Positions 17,910 through 26,892 of a stretch of DNA of 64,000 bases are shown here, piece by piece. The DNA lies in assembly GCA_018842655.1 (NCBI GenBank), contig JAGTWN010000004.1, forward strand, positions 1,426,001 through 1,490,000, written 5' to 3'. Both the position numbers and the translations under genes were made by a program. Below the pieces are notes generated by a model. That model searched no databases. It was not told the DNA's origin and saw nothing but the letters and a program-made list of their open reading frames with translations. The number at the start of each line of letters is the position of its first letter. Within the stretch, counting starts at the first letter, position 1. This DNA is from Candidatus Pantoea haifensis. GTDB lineage: Bacteria > Pseudomonadota > Gammaproteobacteria > Enterobacterales > Enterobacteriaceae.

Positions 17910-19295
17910 ATGCACGCCGATGACGCCGCCGCGATCGCTGAACCGCCGCTTACTGCTTCCTCATTAACCGACGACGCCACCCTGTTGATGCAGGTCCTGG
18001 CGATCTATTCAGTACGCGATCTTGTGGCACGTCTGCAGGCTAACGGGTATCGGGACTGGACAGCACAACAGCTTAATCGCTTTCGTCAGGGAAATTGCCC
18101 CTTCCGGCGCTCTCAACGGGAGAAGTCAACCTGTTGCAAGGTTTACTGCCGACGCGCCCGGCCCATTACGATGCCCCGGAATTTCGTTTTATCGATCTGT
18201 TTGCCGGCATTGGTGGCATCCGCCGCGGTTTTGAAGCCATTGGCGGCAAGTGTGTTTTCACCAGTGAATGGAACAAAGAGGCGGTGCGCACTTATAAAGC
18301 CAATCACTACAGCGATCCGCACGAGCACCTTTTCAACAGCGATATTCGCCAGGTGACGCAACCGGCGGGCCTGAGCGACGATACGGCGATTTATCAATAC
18401 ATTGACGCAGCAATTCCCGATCACCAGGTTTTACTGGCCGGTTTTCCCTGCCAGCCTTTCTCGCTGGCGGGTGTGAGTAAAAAGAATGCCTTAGGCCGCG
18501 CGCACGGCTTTGAATGTCAGGCACAAGGCACGCTGTTTTTCGACGTCGCACGCATTCTCGCCGCCAAAAAACCGCCCTTTTTTGTGCTGGAGAATGTAAA
18601 AACCTCAAAAGCCATGATAAAGGCCGCACCTTCGCCATCATTATGGAAACGCTGGATGAGCTGGGCTATGACGTAGCGGATGCCGATGCAACAACCCCGA
18701 TGCCAAGATTATTGATGCGCGCCATTTTCTGCCCCAGCACCGTGAACGCATTGTCCTGGTTGGCATTCGTCGTGACATTGCAGGCAGCCAGTCATTAACG
18801 CTGCGTGATATTCGCCGTTTTTATCCTGCGCAGGTGCCCGACCTGCAAAGCCTGCTGGAAACGCAGCCGGATGAAAAATATATCCTTTCGCCCCACTTAT
18901 GGCGTTACCTTTACCAGTACGCTAAAAAGCACAAGGCGAAAGGCAATGGGTTTGGTTTTGGCCTGAACGATCCGCGTAATAGTCAGTGCTGCGTACGCAC
19001 CCTATCAGCGCGCTATTACAAAGATGGTTCGGAGATCCTCATCGATCGTGGCTGGGACAGTGCGCTGGGAGAAGCCGATTTTCAAAACGTCGAGAATATG
19101 GCCCGCCGTCCTCGTCGTTTGTCGCCGCGCGAATGTGCGCGTCTGATGGGTTTTGATGTGCCAGGGAGCGAGCCGTTCCGCATTCCGGTTTCAGATACGC
19201 AAGCGTATAAACAGTTTGGCAATTCGGTCGTCGTGCCGGTGTTTGCTGCTGTGGCCCAGCTGTTACTTCCCTTTATTCGCACGCTAAGGCCTTAA
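17910..19295 (+). CDS. dcm: DNA cytosine-5 methyltransferase Dcm (three frame breaks)
   Basis: C5-cytosine methyltransferase, CCWGG-specific in enterobacteria. Motif I is [20 protein letters not shown]; motif IV with the catalytic Cys is [18 protein letters not shown] is motif [13 protein letters not shown] is motif X. Repaired length is 462 aa, near the E. coli 472. Breaks, each one base short: A-run near 18092-18094, A-run near 18598-18602 (restores [16 protein letters not shown]), C-run near 18696-18699 (restores [21 protein letters not shown]). Divergent from vsr instead of overlapping it. Confidence 0.93.
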
Positions 19296-19416
19296 TTCAG
19301 GTCCACAATTTACGTTAAGAAAAGCGATTCTGCTGTTTTCCTCACGGAGCGGCAGATTGTCACAACGTTGTCATGCAACCGCCCAATACTGCTGTTTTTT
19401 CATTTTGGGTAGCGCA

Positions 19417-21015
19417 ATGTCTATTCTCACTTTTTTACCGCTGCGTGGTCGCAAACGGCTGAGTTTACCCTCCTTTCCCGCCTGGCTGACCAGCCTGCGC
19501 GGCAACTTTATCCTGTTTGTTGTGCTGTTTTGTCTGTTTCAGTCGGTTGGCATAGTGCTGCTGACTGCACAGGTTAGCCACACTAAAACCAGCCTGGCTC
19601 AGGCCAGTGCGCTACGCGATCGGCTGGCACTGTTGGACCGGGCGCGAATCGATCTTCTCACTGCCAGCGATAACAGCCATCGCGCTGGCATCTACTTAAT
19701 GCAGGATCAGCAAAGCGGCTCCGTTGACAGCTGGAAAAGTCTGGCGGAAACGGCAAAAGCCTCCCTGATGCAGGCGGAAAAACGCTTCTCCGGTTATCAC
19801 GCAGACGCAAAAAGCGATTTACAGCAAAGTTTTACATTACTGACGCAGGGGCTGGATGAGCAGTTAAAGGGGTTAGCAGCGAACAATATCGATGCTTTCT
19901 TTATGGTGCCTATGCAGGCGTATCAGCAACAATTTAACGACGCATGGTTCAGTGAGATCACCCAGGCCAATAAACAGCTTGGCGCAGTTAATCACACCAC
20001 ACTGACCACCTTAACTGACAGCCGCAACCTTTCTCTGGTGGTCGCTGCCCTGCTGTTCAGCCTGCTGCTGGCAGGCGGCAGTCTGCTGTTTCGCGGCGTG
20101 ATTAGCCCGCTGCGCCTGGCAAGCCGCCAGTTGCAGGCTATCGCAACCGGTAATTTATTGCCGTCGGCGACGCCGCCGCGCCTGCAATCGCGTGAAACGC
20201 TGCAGTTATTTAATGCGATGGAAGAGATGCGTCAGGGTTTGCGCCATATTGTAAATGAAATCAATACTATAGCGGCCGGTGTTGCTGCTGGTGCCAGTGA
20301 AATGCAGCAGCATAATTTGCAGGCCAGTGAACAGCACAAAGCGCAGAATGCCAGCTTCAGCCACCTTTCCCAGCGCCTGCATCGCGTCTCAGAAGAGGTG
20401 GAAAACAGTGCTCACTTTTCGCTGCAGGCCACGCAACAGGCGCAATCAGCAGACAGGTTAATGCAACAATGCGCCCGCCAGGTTGATGAGATGGAAATCC
20501 AGATGGGTAAAATTGTCGATGCGTCAGGTGACATTGCCGGTATCGTTGAAATGCTGGATGGGTTGTCACTGCAAACGCGCCTGCTGGCGTTGAATGCCGC
20601 CATTGAATCCGCGCATGCTGGTGTATATGGCCGTAGTTTTTCAGTTGTTGCGAAGGAAATTGGATTGCTGTCGAATAAAAGCGGACATTCTACGCGCCAG
20701 ATTGATGGCTTGATTCAGCATACTCAGCAGCACGTGCATCAGGGCTTCAATAAAGTTAAATCCCTTGAAACGCTGTTCAGCCAGATTAGCCAGGCAGTGA
20801 GTGCGGTGGTAACACAGCTCAATGATTTGCAGCACAATGCAAAGGCGCAGAGCAATCGCGTCACGCATATTGCGGCTGAAGTGGTCGCACTGGATCAACA
20901 ACTGCACGCTAATGAAGGCATCAGTCAACAGCAAGGCCGCGCTGCCGATGCGCTACAGCATCAGGCTTCGCGTCTGGCGCAAAGCGTGCAACAGTTCCAA
21001 ATCAACGTGGCGTAA
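19417..21015 (+). CDS. Divergent methyl-accepting chemotaxis-like protein
   Basis: 532 residues. TM1 lies at about 27-55 (FILFVVLFCLFQSVGIVLLT), a periplasmic helical region follows, TM2 is near 208-230, then HAMP-like sequence and an MCP-type coiled coil. The hairpin tip is degraded: LSLQTRLLALNAAIESAHAG replaces the canonical AFQTN-LALNAAVEAARAGE, so positions equivalent to Tsr F373, N376, R388 and E391 (trimer and CheW/CheA contacts) are changed. There is no NWETF tail. It may be a non-signalling or specialised receptor. An upstream in-frame start (19357) adds 20 residues; ATG 19417 fits better before the basic region and TM1. Confidence 0.8.
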   Translation: MSILTFLPLRGRKRLSLPSFPAWLTSLRGNFILFVVLFCLFQSVGIVLLTAQVSHTKTSLAQASALRDRLALLDRARIDLLTASDNSHRAGIYLMQDQQSGSVDSWKSLAETAKASLMQAEKRFSGYHADAKSDLQQSFTLLTQGLDEQLKGLAANNIDAFFMVPMQAYQQQFNDAWFSEITQANKQLGAVNHTTLTTLTDSRNLSLVVAALLFSLLLAGGSLLFRGVISPLRLASRQLQAIATGNLLPSATPPRLQSRETLQLFNAMEEMRQGLRHIVNEINTIAAGVAAGASEMQQHNLQASEQHKAQNASFSHLSQRLHRVSEEVENSAHFSLQATQQAQSADRLMQQCARQVDEMEIQMGKIVDASGDIAGIVEMLDGLSLQTRLLALNAAIESAHAGVYGRSFSVVAKEIGLLSNKSGHSTRQIDGLIQHTQQHVHQGFNKVKSLETLFSQISQAVSAVVTQLNDLQHNAKAQSNRVTHIAAEVVALDQQLHANEGISQQQGRAADALQHQASRLAQSVQQFQINVA

Positions 21016-21032
21016 GGCTTAAAGCCGCAATA

Positions 21033-21061
21033 AAAAAACCCGTCTTTTGACGGGTTTTTTA
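21033..21061. terminator. Bidirectional intrinsic terminator
   Basis: AAAAAAACCCGTC, loop TTTT, GACGGGTTTTTT between the chemoreceptor (+) and the RHH gene (-); the stem has T-runs on both strands and serves both convergent genes. Confidence 0.9.
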
Positions 21062-21313
21062 CTATTTCTTCTTCTTGCTCTGCTTTTTCAGCAGGGACCG
21101 AAGCTGCTTCACTTCTGCTGAGGTTAGCGGAGCGGGCACATCCTCTTCAATATCCTGACTATCAACAGACGGATGTGGGTGTGTTTGCAGGCTGGTCTGA
21201 AGACGCTGAACAATCTCCTGACTCATTGAAATTTGATTTTCAAGCGCCAGTTGTTTGATGTGCTCTTTTAGCGCAGGATCGATTTTAATTGTCAAATTAA
21301 CAGTTTCGGTCAT
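21062..21313 (-). CDS. Ribbon-helix-helix (Arc-type) protein
   Basis: 83 residues. The N-terminal 45 residues fit an Arc/MetJ ribbon-helix-helix fold: a beta strand (VNLTIKIDPALK), helix (EHIKQLALENQ), SMSQEIVQRLQTSL second helix. The tail is Lys-rich (LLKKQSKKKK). AGGGAG precedes the ATG. It is probably a DNA-binding regulator; no toxin partner is adjacent. The target is unknown. Confidence 0.75.
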   Translation of the reverse strand: MTETVNLTIKIDPALKEHIKQLALENQISMSQEIVQRLQTSLQTHPHPSVDSQDIEEDVPAPLTSAEVKQLRSLLKKQSKKKK

Positions 21314-21390
21314 ATCGTCACTCCCTTTTGTTATAGCTACACGCTACCGGATGACCGTTTCGATTAACATACTGTCATAAAAATTTAATA

Positions 21391-22089
21391 TTAGGCGCGT
21401 AAAGGAGTGAAATCGCGGATCACCGATTCATCCATGCTCACCAGGTTACCTTGTAATTCTGCGCACAGTTTCGCCATATAACGCACCAGAAAATCAGCGT
21501 TATGCTCGGCGAGCGCCCGCCCCGCTGCGGTTTGCATACTTTCAGGCAGGCGCAGCAGTTTCTTTTGAAAATGGTCGAGCGTCCAGTGCACATCATTTAA
21601 CTCACGCTCTTTACCTAAAGGATCTTCACTGTCAAACAGCGGACGATTCAACGCACCCGCAGTATAGAAGACACGTGCCAGGCCGATGGCGCCCAGGGAT
21701 TCCAGTCGATCTGCATCCTGCACGATTTTAGCTTCAAGCGTTTCTGGCGCAATGGCTGCACTAAAACTGTGCGCTTTCACTGCATGTGCCACTGCATCGA
21801 TCAGTTCAGCGGGAAAGTCGATAAAATCCTGCTGCAATATACGCTGCGTTTCACTGGCAGCGTAGGTAGAAGCGAGATGCCGTTCAGGATGGTTTTTCGG
21901 CAGATTGACCACATCGTGAAAATAACATGCTGTCAACACCACCAGCGGGTTAGCCTCGCTGCCTGCCATAATGCGTTGCGCGCTGGTCCATACGCGGCGT
22001 AAGTGTGCAATGTCATGGGCTTTATCATCGTGAACCCAGTTAAGTTGAAACCAGCTTTCAAAGCGGGATTGCCAAAGTGTGAGTGACAT
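21391..22089 (-). CDS. yedJ: YedJ, HD-domain phosphohydrolase
   Basis: 232 residues, clear match to E. coli YedJ. The HD metal-binding pattern is visible: HDIAHLRRVW, ACYFHDVV (HD), AHAVKAHSFSA and IVQDADRLESLGAIGLARVF. Predicted metal-dependent phosphohydrolase with unknown substrate. CAGGGAG precedes the ATG. In E. coli it is also near vsr/dcm. Confidence 0.92.
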   Translation of the reverse strand: MSLTLWQSRFESWFQLNWVHDDKAHDIAHLRRVWTSAQRIMAGSEANPLVVLTACYFHDVVNLPKNHPERHLASTYAASETQRILQQDFIDFPAELIDAVAHAVKAHSFSAAIAPETLEAKIVQDADRLESLGAIGLARVFYTAGALNRPLFDSEDPLGKERELNDVHWTLDHFQKKLLRLPESMQTAAGRALAEHNADFLVRYMAKLCAELQGNLVSMDESVIRDFTPLRA

Positions 22090-22693
22090 AATCCATCTCC
22101 CTGTAATGATTTATGCGCGGGTTCTCTAAAAGAACGTCGCGAACGGCAAGCCATCATAGCGACTGGCTAATGACACTTTTTTTACAGTGCTGTGGAAATG
22201 CGCGTTGCTGCCAGGCCTTTCAGGCATAAAAATGAGATCTTGATCATTGATATAGCATTTTTGGCGGGTTTTAACTGCGCATTGCGCCATTTTCAGTTTT
22301 TCCTTAAAGAATTTAAGTTACGCAAATAAGTTTAATAATGGTAATGTTTTTTACCGGGTGCTGTTATTTTATACGCAACGCTTTCCGGCATTAAAAAACA
22401 ACCTGGTAAATAAATTTTTCACAAAAAAACAGGTGCAAAAATCTGAAAAGGTTTCACTCTTTGCCGATATAACGTACTGTATCTGGGCTGTTCACCCCAG
22501 CACAACGTTGAAAAAATTTATTTGGTTCGGTTTTTGCATTTTAGTTATTTTTAAGATCACAATATGCAGCCGTCGTCTGATAATAAGTCGGCAAATTATT
22601 AAGAAAAATGATTTATCGTTTTTATGTTATTGCCTGTAAGGCACAGATTGTTAACAGCAGTAACCGGGTTCTACTAATAAAAAGAGGTACTCC
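22090..22693. other. 604-nt AT-rich gap between yedJ and the next gene
   Basis: No supportable gene. A 93-codon open frame (22358-22639) is very AT-rich, lacks a ribosome site and has no familiar motif. The right end carries AAGAGGTACTCC before the ATG at 22694. Nothing else definable was found. Confidence 0.5.
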
Positions 22694-23370
22694 ATGAAAG
22701 AACGGCCGATTCTTTTTTCCGAACAGCGGGTTCGTGCCCTGTTGGTTGGCCAGCAAACGCAAACCCGGCGCATAATGAAAACACAGGCGTTTGGTCCAGG
22801 TCAGGACCATCATGAAGGGGTGCATGCTTTTGACGTGAGCGCAAACCATCTTCATGGCTATAAAATGATGTCAATGACTGACATCAGCTATCACTGCCCG
22901 TATGGGAAACCCGGCGATATCTTGTGGGTGAGAGAGACCTGGCGCGGACCGATAGTGCCTGAAAACGCCCTGGCCGATTACGAGCGTGATCCCACGCCGT
23001 TTCGCCTGCCTGAATTTTGCCAGTATCGTGCCGACAGCAATGAACTGGGCCATCACACCCTGAGCGATCCTGAAGCTGAGCAATTTGGCTGGCAAACGGC
23101 GATTCACATGCCGCGCTGGGCAAGTCGCATCAACCTTGAAATTACCGGTGTCCGTGCCGAGAAAATTCAGGATATCAGTGAAGATGACATCATGGCGGAG
23201 GGGTGCAAACTGACTCGCACTTTCTCAATAACTTCTTCACCATGAATATGCACTCTGAATCCCCTAAAGAAGCGTATCGCAAAGCGTGGCAAAAACAGTA
23301 CGGTGCCACGAGTTGGGAAGTGAATCCGTGGGTTTGGGTCATTGAATTTCAGCGTGTCGCGCGCGGTTGA
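22694..23370 (+). CDS. Phage-associated-type hypothetical protein (frame broken)
   Basis: 225 residues after repair. Start MKERPILFSEQRVRALLVGQ followed by QTQTRRIMK; later GKPGDILWVRETWRG and MPRWASRINLEITGVRAEKI, ending SWEVNPWVWVIEFQRV. This family is common in enterobacterial prophages and is described as ASCH-like/morphogenetic, function unclear. The frame breaks at a G-run near 23199-23202 (four G, five needed), after which the second frame gives EGVQTDSHFLNNFFTMN. No other phage gene is nearby. Confidence 0.7.
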
Positions 23371-23545
23371 GGCTTTAATCCTGCGCTTTGCGGGTTGAAT
23401 CACAGACATTTTTTCGCCAACCAGGTTGAATAGATCTCTTGATACCTGCCGCTCACTAAGCTGCCAGCACGACGTTTCGCTGCTGGCATTTTTATATCTG
23501 CCGCGTCAGGATAGTGTCGTTGTCTGGTTCAGTGCGGGAACTGCA

Positions 23546-24321
23546 ATGTTTAAATGGCCCTGGAAAGCAAATGCCGAAGTCGCCTTAGCCGAATTGCCCT
23601 GGCAGCAAGCTCTGGCACAACCGATTTTTACGCTGCTTACCCACGATGAACAACGCGCCCTCGCGTTGCTGGCCCAACGCTTTTTATTACAGAAGAAACT
23701 GGTGCCGCTGGGCGGTGTTCAGCTTGATGAACTGCGCAGCGCACGTATCGCCCTTTTGTTCTGCCTGCCCGTGCTGAAGCTGGGACTCGACTGGCTGGAC
23801 GGTTTTCATGATGTCTTGATTTATCCCGAGCCCTTTTCGGTAGAGGATAACTGGCAGGATGAAGATGGCCTGGTGCATCATGCCGCTGCGATACATGCAG
23901 GCCAGAGCTGGACTCAGGGGCCGGTAGTGCTCAACTGGCTGGATATTCAGGACTCCTTTGATCTCTCTGGCTACAACCTGGTCATTCATGAAGTTGCACA
24001 TAAACTGGATGCGCGCGGTAGCGGCTACACCAGTGGTATTCCTGTTATGTCGCTGCGCGACGTGGCGGTATGGGAACGCGATTTGCGTGCGGCAATGGAT
24101 GCGATCGAGAGTGAAGTACAACTGGTCGGTGAACAAGCGGCCAGCATTGATCCCTATGCCGCCAGCGATCCCGCCGAATGCTTTGCCGTGCTGTCAGAAT
24201 ACTTTTTACAGCACCCGGTCTGCTCGCGGAACGTTTTCCGGCAATGTATCACCATTTGCGACATTTCTATCAGCAAGATCCTTTAGCCCGAATGATGGCA
24301 ATCTCAGCGGAATTTGTTTAA
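23546..24321 (+). CDS. mtfA: MtfA, Mlc titration factor / peptidase (frame broken)
   Basis: 258 residues when repaired. It is a zinc peptidase that binds and inactivates Mlc, relieving repression of ptsG. It begins [20 protein letters not shown]; the HEVAHKLD motif (HExxH) and [17 protein letters not shown] supply the catalytic Glu and zinc ligands. The frame breaks near 24216-24219 (CCCGG, one G short); restored, it reads [20 protein letters not shown] and stops at 24321. ATG 23546 aligns with the E. coli start. tRNA-Asn follows as in E. coli. Confidence 0.93.
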
Positions 24322-24424
24322 TTCGCGATCGCTTTGCGCTAAAGCTAGCCAGTTGAATGATAATGTATTTTTTGCTGTTGACACCCACATGCCACACCGC
24401 TAATATTCGCCTCGTTCCAACGAT

Positions 24425-24500
24425 TCCTCTGTAGTTCAGTCGGTAGAACGGCGGACTGTTAATCCGTATGTCACTGGTTCGAGTCCAGTCAGAGGAGCCA
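24425..24500 (+). tRNA. tRNA-Asn (GTT)
   Basis: 76-nt tRNA with the encoded CCA. Acceptor arms TCCTCTG and CAGAGGA, anticodon loop CTGTTAA (anticodon GTT) and T-arm CTGGTTCGAGTCCAG. It is virtually identical to E. coli tRNA-Asn and lies downstream of mtfA as there. No integrase lies beside it and I saw no second copy of its 3' end. Confidence 0.98.
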
Positions 24501-24509
24501 AATTTAAAA

Positions 24510-24538
24510 AGGCAGACGTTTACAGCGTCTGCCTTTTG
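24510..24538 (+). terminator. Intrinsic terminator after tRNA-Asn
   Basis: AGGCAGACG, loop TTTACAG, CGTCTGCCT with TTT after it, 10 nt downstream of the tRNA. Confidence 0.85.
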
Positions 24539-24709
24539 CCTTTCTGTTATCGCGTCTTCACGCATCTGGCTGCGTTCCAATACTAATTTTCTGTCGCTGT
24601 TTACCCGGTGCGCCTGAGATCCCCTTCTTCAGGGCGAGGCTATAAAGCGCACAGTGAAAAAAGCGCGCATAAAATGGCGGGCCTTCAAAAGGTTAGCGGA
24701 GAAAAAATA

Positions 24710-24865
24710 TCATTTCTCATGATAGCGATGAATCAACGGATAGAGCTCTAAACCATAAAGTTGACTGACAGGGATAATAATTTCTTGCTCTCGCCCCGCG
24801 TCTGACTCGTCAGCTGCCGCGGCGGTAAGCCAGGCTTCAAACCAGGCTTTCAGTTTTTGCTTCAT
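24710..24865 (-). CDS. Small hypothetical protein, 51 aa
   Basis: MKQKLKAWFEAWLTAAAADE at the start and SQLYGLELYPLIHRYHEK at the end. A good ribosome site (GGAG, 10 nt before ATG) supports it. No family recognised. It lies alone between tRNA-Asn and the peptide ABC operon. Confidence 0.55.
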   Translation of the reverse strand: MKQKLKAWFEAWLTAAAADESDAGREQEIIIPVSQLYGLELYPLIHRYHEK

Positions 24866-24967
24866 TTACTTTTCTCCTGCAAGGTTGTCTGGCTGAGTTA
24901 ACCTGCTTTTAGCAACAGAAAGAACCAAAAAATTCTGCACTGCTATGCTAAAACATCACTAAGGGAC

Positions 24968-25852
24968 TCACCCCTTATCGCTGCGACTGTCGAGTGCGTC
25001 GCGCAGACCATCGCCGATAAAGTTAAAGCAGGTCACCGCCAGCGTGATAGCGATACCCGGCACCAGTGCCAGCCAGGGCGCCCGCAGCAAATATTGTTGT
25101 GCCCCATTCAGCATATTGCCCCAGCTCGGTAACGGAGGCTGAATGCCGTAGCCGAGAAAGCTGATATAAGCTTCAAGCAGGATAGCGCGCGCAACCGTCA
25201 GCGTGGCCGCAACAATAACCGGCCCAACCACGTTAGGCAGCAGTTCACGGAACATAATCCAGCGTCCTGACAGCCCCAGCATTCTTGCTGCCAGAATGTA
25301 TTCCCGTTCCCGCAACGAGCGCACTTCAGCTTCGACAATACGTGCCACCTCCATCCAGCTGGTCACCGCGATAATCACCGTGATCATCACCGGGCTGGGT
25401 TTGATAAATGCCGCCAGCGCCAGCAGCAGAAAAACGCTGGGAAAGGCGAGAAACGCATCAACGATGCGCATCAGCAATGCGCCCGTTCGCCCGCCGTAAT
25501 ACCCCGCGACAATACCCACAACCGTGCCAAGCATGATACTCAGCAGCATGGCGAAGAAGCCCACCAGCAGCGAAATACGTCCCGCCATTAACAGGCGTGC
25601 CAGCACGTCTCGTCCCAGCGGATCGGTTCCTAACCAGTGCCAGCCGGTTAATGGCGGGGCAAAACGCGCCCGCAGGTCAATGAACAGATCGTCAAACGGC
25701 AGCAACAATGGCCCGAAGGCGCAGGCAAGCGCCATCAGGATAATGACAATCAGGCTCGCGCAGGCCAGGCGATGACGCAGGAAACGTTGTAGTGTGCGGT
25801 TATGCCACCAGCGCGCCGTCGCCACCGGTGGCGTCAATACCGAAGAAGTCAT
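24968..25852 (-). CDS. Peptide-type ABC transporter permease (DppC/OppC class)
   Basis: 294-residue inner-membrane permease, about six helices. It has the N-terminal OppC-type segment LQRFLRHRLACASLIVIILM and the EAA loop EYILAARMLGLSGRWIMFRE that contacts the ATPase. The start at 25852 (MTSSVLTPP) follows the upstream permease stop by 10 nt; a longer frame to 25891 would overlap it. Last gene of the operon ATPase - oxidoreductase - binding protein - two permeases. Confidence 0.9.
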   Translation of the reverse strand: MTSSVLTPPVATARWWHNRTLQRFLRHRLACASLIVIILMALACAFGPLLLPFDDLFIDLRARFAPPLTGWHWLGTDPLGRDVLARLLMAGRISLLVGFFAMLLSIMLGTVVGIVAGYYGGRTGALLMRIVDAFLAFPSVFLLLALAAFIKPSPVMITVIIAVTSWMEVARIVEAEVRSLREREYILAARMLGLSGRWIMFRELLPNVVGPVIVAATLTVARAILLEAYISFLGYGIQPPLPSWGNMLNGAQQYLLRAPWLALVPGIAITLAVTCFNFIGDGLRDALDSRSDKG

Positions 25853-25862
25853 ACATTCCCCC

Positions 25863-26819
25863 TTACGTTGGACGAATACGCGGATCAACAAGCCCAGTGA
25901 TCACGTCAGCCAGCAAATTTCCCACCAGCACCAGCAGAGCGGAACACATCAGCAATCCCATCACCACCGGATAATCGCTGTAGCCCAGGCTATCGAGAAA
26001 CAATCGCCCCATGCCCGGCCAGGTGAACACGGTTTCTGCCACTAACGCCCCGCCAAGCACCGTGGGGAGTTGCATACCCGCCAGGGTAATCATGGGTAAA
26101 AGCGCATTGCCAACCACATGCTTCATTAACACGCGACGCGGCGGAACGCCTTTTGCGCGAGCGGTTTTGACAAAATCCTGATGGATCACCTCCAGCGTGG
26201 CGGTACGCATGTAACGGCTCCAGATCGCCACGTCAACGAATGTCAGAACCAGCACCGGCAGGATCAAATGGCGCAACACATCCAGCACGGAGCCGTCGCC
26301 CACGGTATACATGTTGCCCGCTGGCAGCCATTGCAGCTTGAGCGAGAAAAAGTAAATGGCCACTAACCCAAACCAAAAAGTCGGAATCGACAGCGCAATC
26401 ATGGATGAGATCGTTGAGACCTGATCAAACAGACTGTCTCGCCTGGTGGCACTTTTTATCCCGGCCCAGGCACCGATTGCTATTGATAACACCATCGAAC
26501 TCACCATCAGCAACAGCGTGGCGGGCAGGTGCGAAAAAATGATGCTTAACACCGGCTGACCATCACGATAAGAACGCCCCCAGTCGCCACGCAGCAGATG
26601 ACTTAGCCAGTCGAAATACTGCACCGGCAGTGGCCGGTTAAGCCCCATTTGTTCGGCTATACGCTGCATCGCTTCCTGCGTCATGCCGGGCGTTAAGGCA
26701 AATTGTGATAGCGGTCCGCCAGGGGCCAGGTTCAGCGCAGTGAAACCAATTACCGACACCAGTAAAAGCAGAATGAGACTTTGCCCCACACGCCGTAACA
26801 GAAAAGCTGCCATACGCAT
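25863..26819 (-). CDS. Peptide-type ABC transporter permease (DppB/OppB class)
   Basis: 318 residues. It starts MRMAAFLLRRVGQSLILLLL, continues with the conserved FTALNLAPGGP and LNRPLPVQYFDWLSHLLRGDWG, typical of DppB/OppB, and has the EAA loop FVKTARAKGVPPRRVLMKHV. GAGGAC lies before the ATG; a second ATG six bases in is also possible. Partner of the DppC-type permease downstream. Confidence 0.92.
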   Translation of the reverse strand: MRMAAFLLRRVGQSLILLLLVSVIGFTALNLAPGGPLSQFALTPGMTQEAMQRIAEQMGLNRPLPVQYFDWLSHLLRGDWGRSYRDGQPVLSIIFSHLPATLLLMVSSMVLSIAIGAWAGIKSATRRDSLFDQVSTISSMIALSIPTFWFGLVAIYFFSLKLQWLPAGNMYTVGDGSVLDVLRHLILPVLVLTFVDVAIWSRYMRTATLEVIHQDFVKTARAKGVPPRRVLMKHVVGNALLPMITLAGMQLPTVLGGALVAETVFTWPGMGRLFLDSLGYSDYPVVMGLLMCSALLVLVGNLLADVITGLVDPRIRPT

Positions 26820-26892
26820 TGTCCTCTTTAGATCTTCTGCGGCCTGATACTTTCACCCCAGCCCTCTCTCACCGGGAGAAGGAGACGCCGCT

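Noticed and set aside
22358-22639. 93-codon AT-rich frame between yedJ and the phage-type protein
   Set aside because: No ribosome site, low-complexity composition and no familiar domain.
24425-24500. tRNA-Asn as the attachment site of an integrated island
   Set aside because: tRNA-Asn genes often host islands, but no integrase lies beside it and I found no direct repeat of its 3' end in the window.
26833-26890. Short CCTCTCTCACCGGGAGAAGG-like inverted repeat between binding-protein and permease genes as a mobile element
   Set aside because: It resembles common interspersed intergenic palindromes, is under 30 bp and has no partner copy that I could find in the window.
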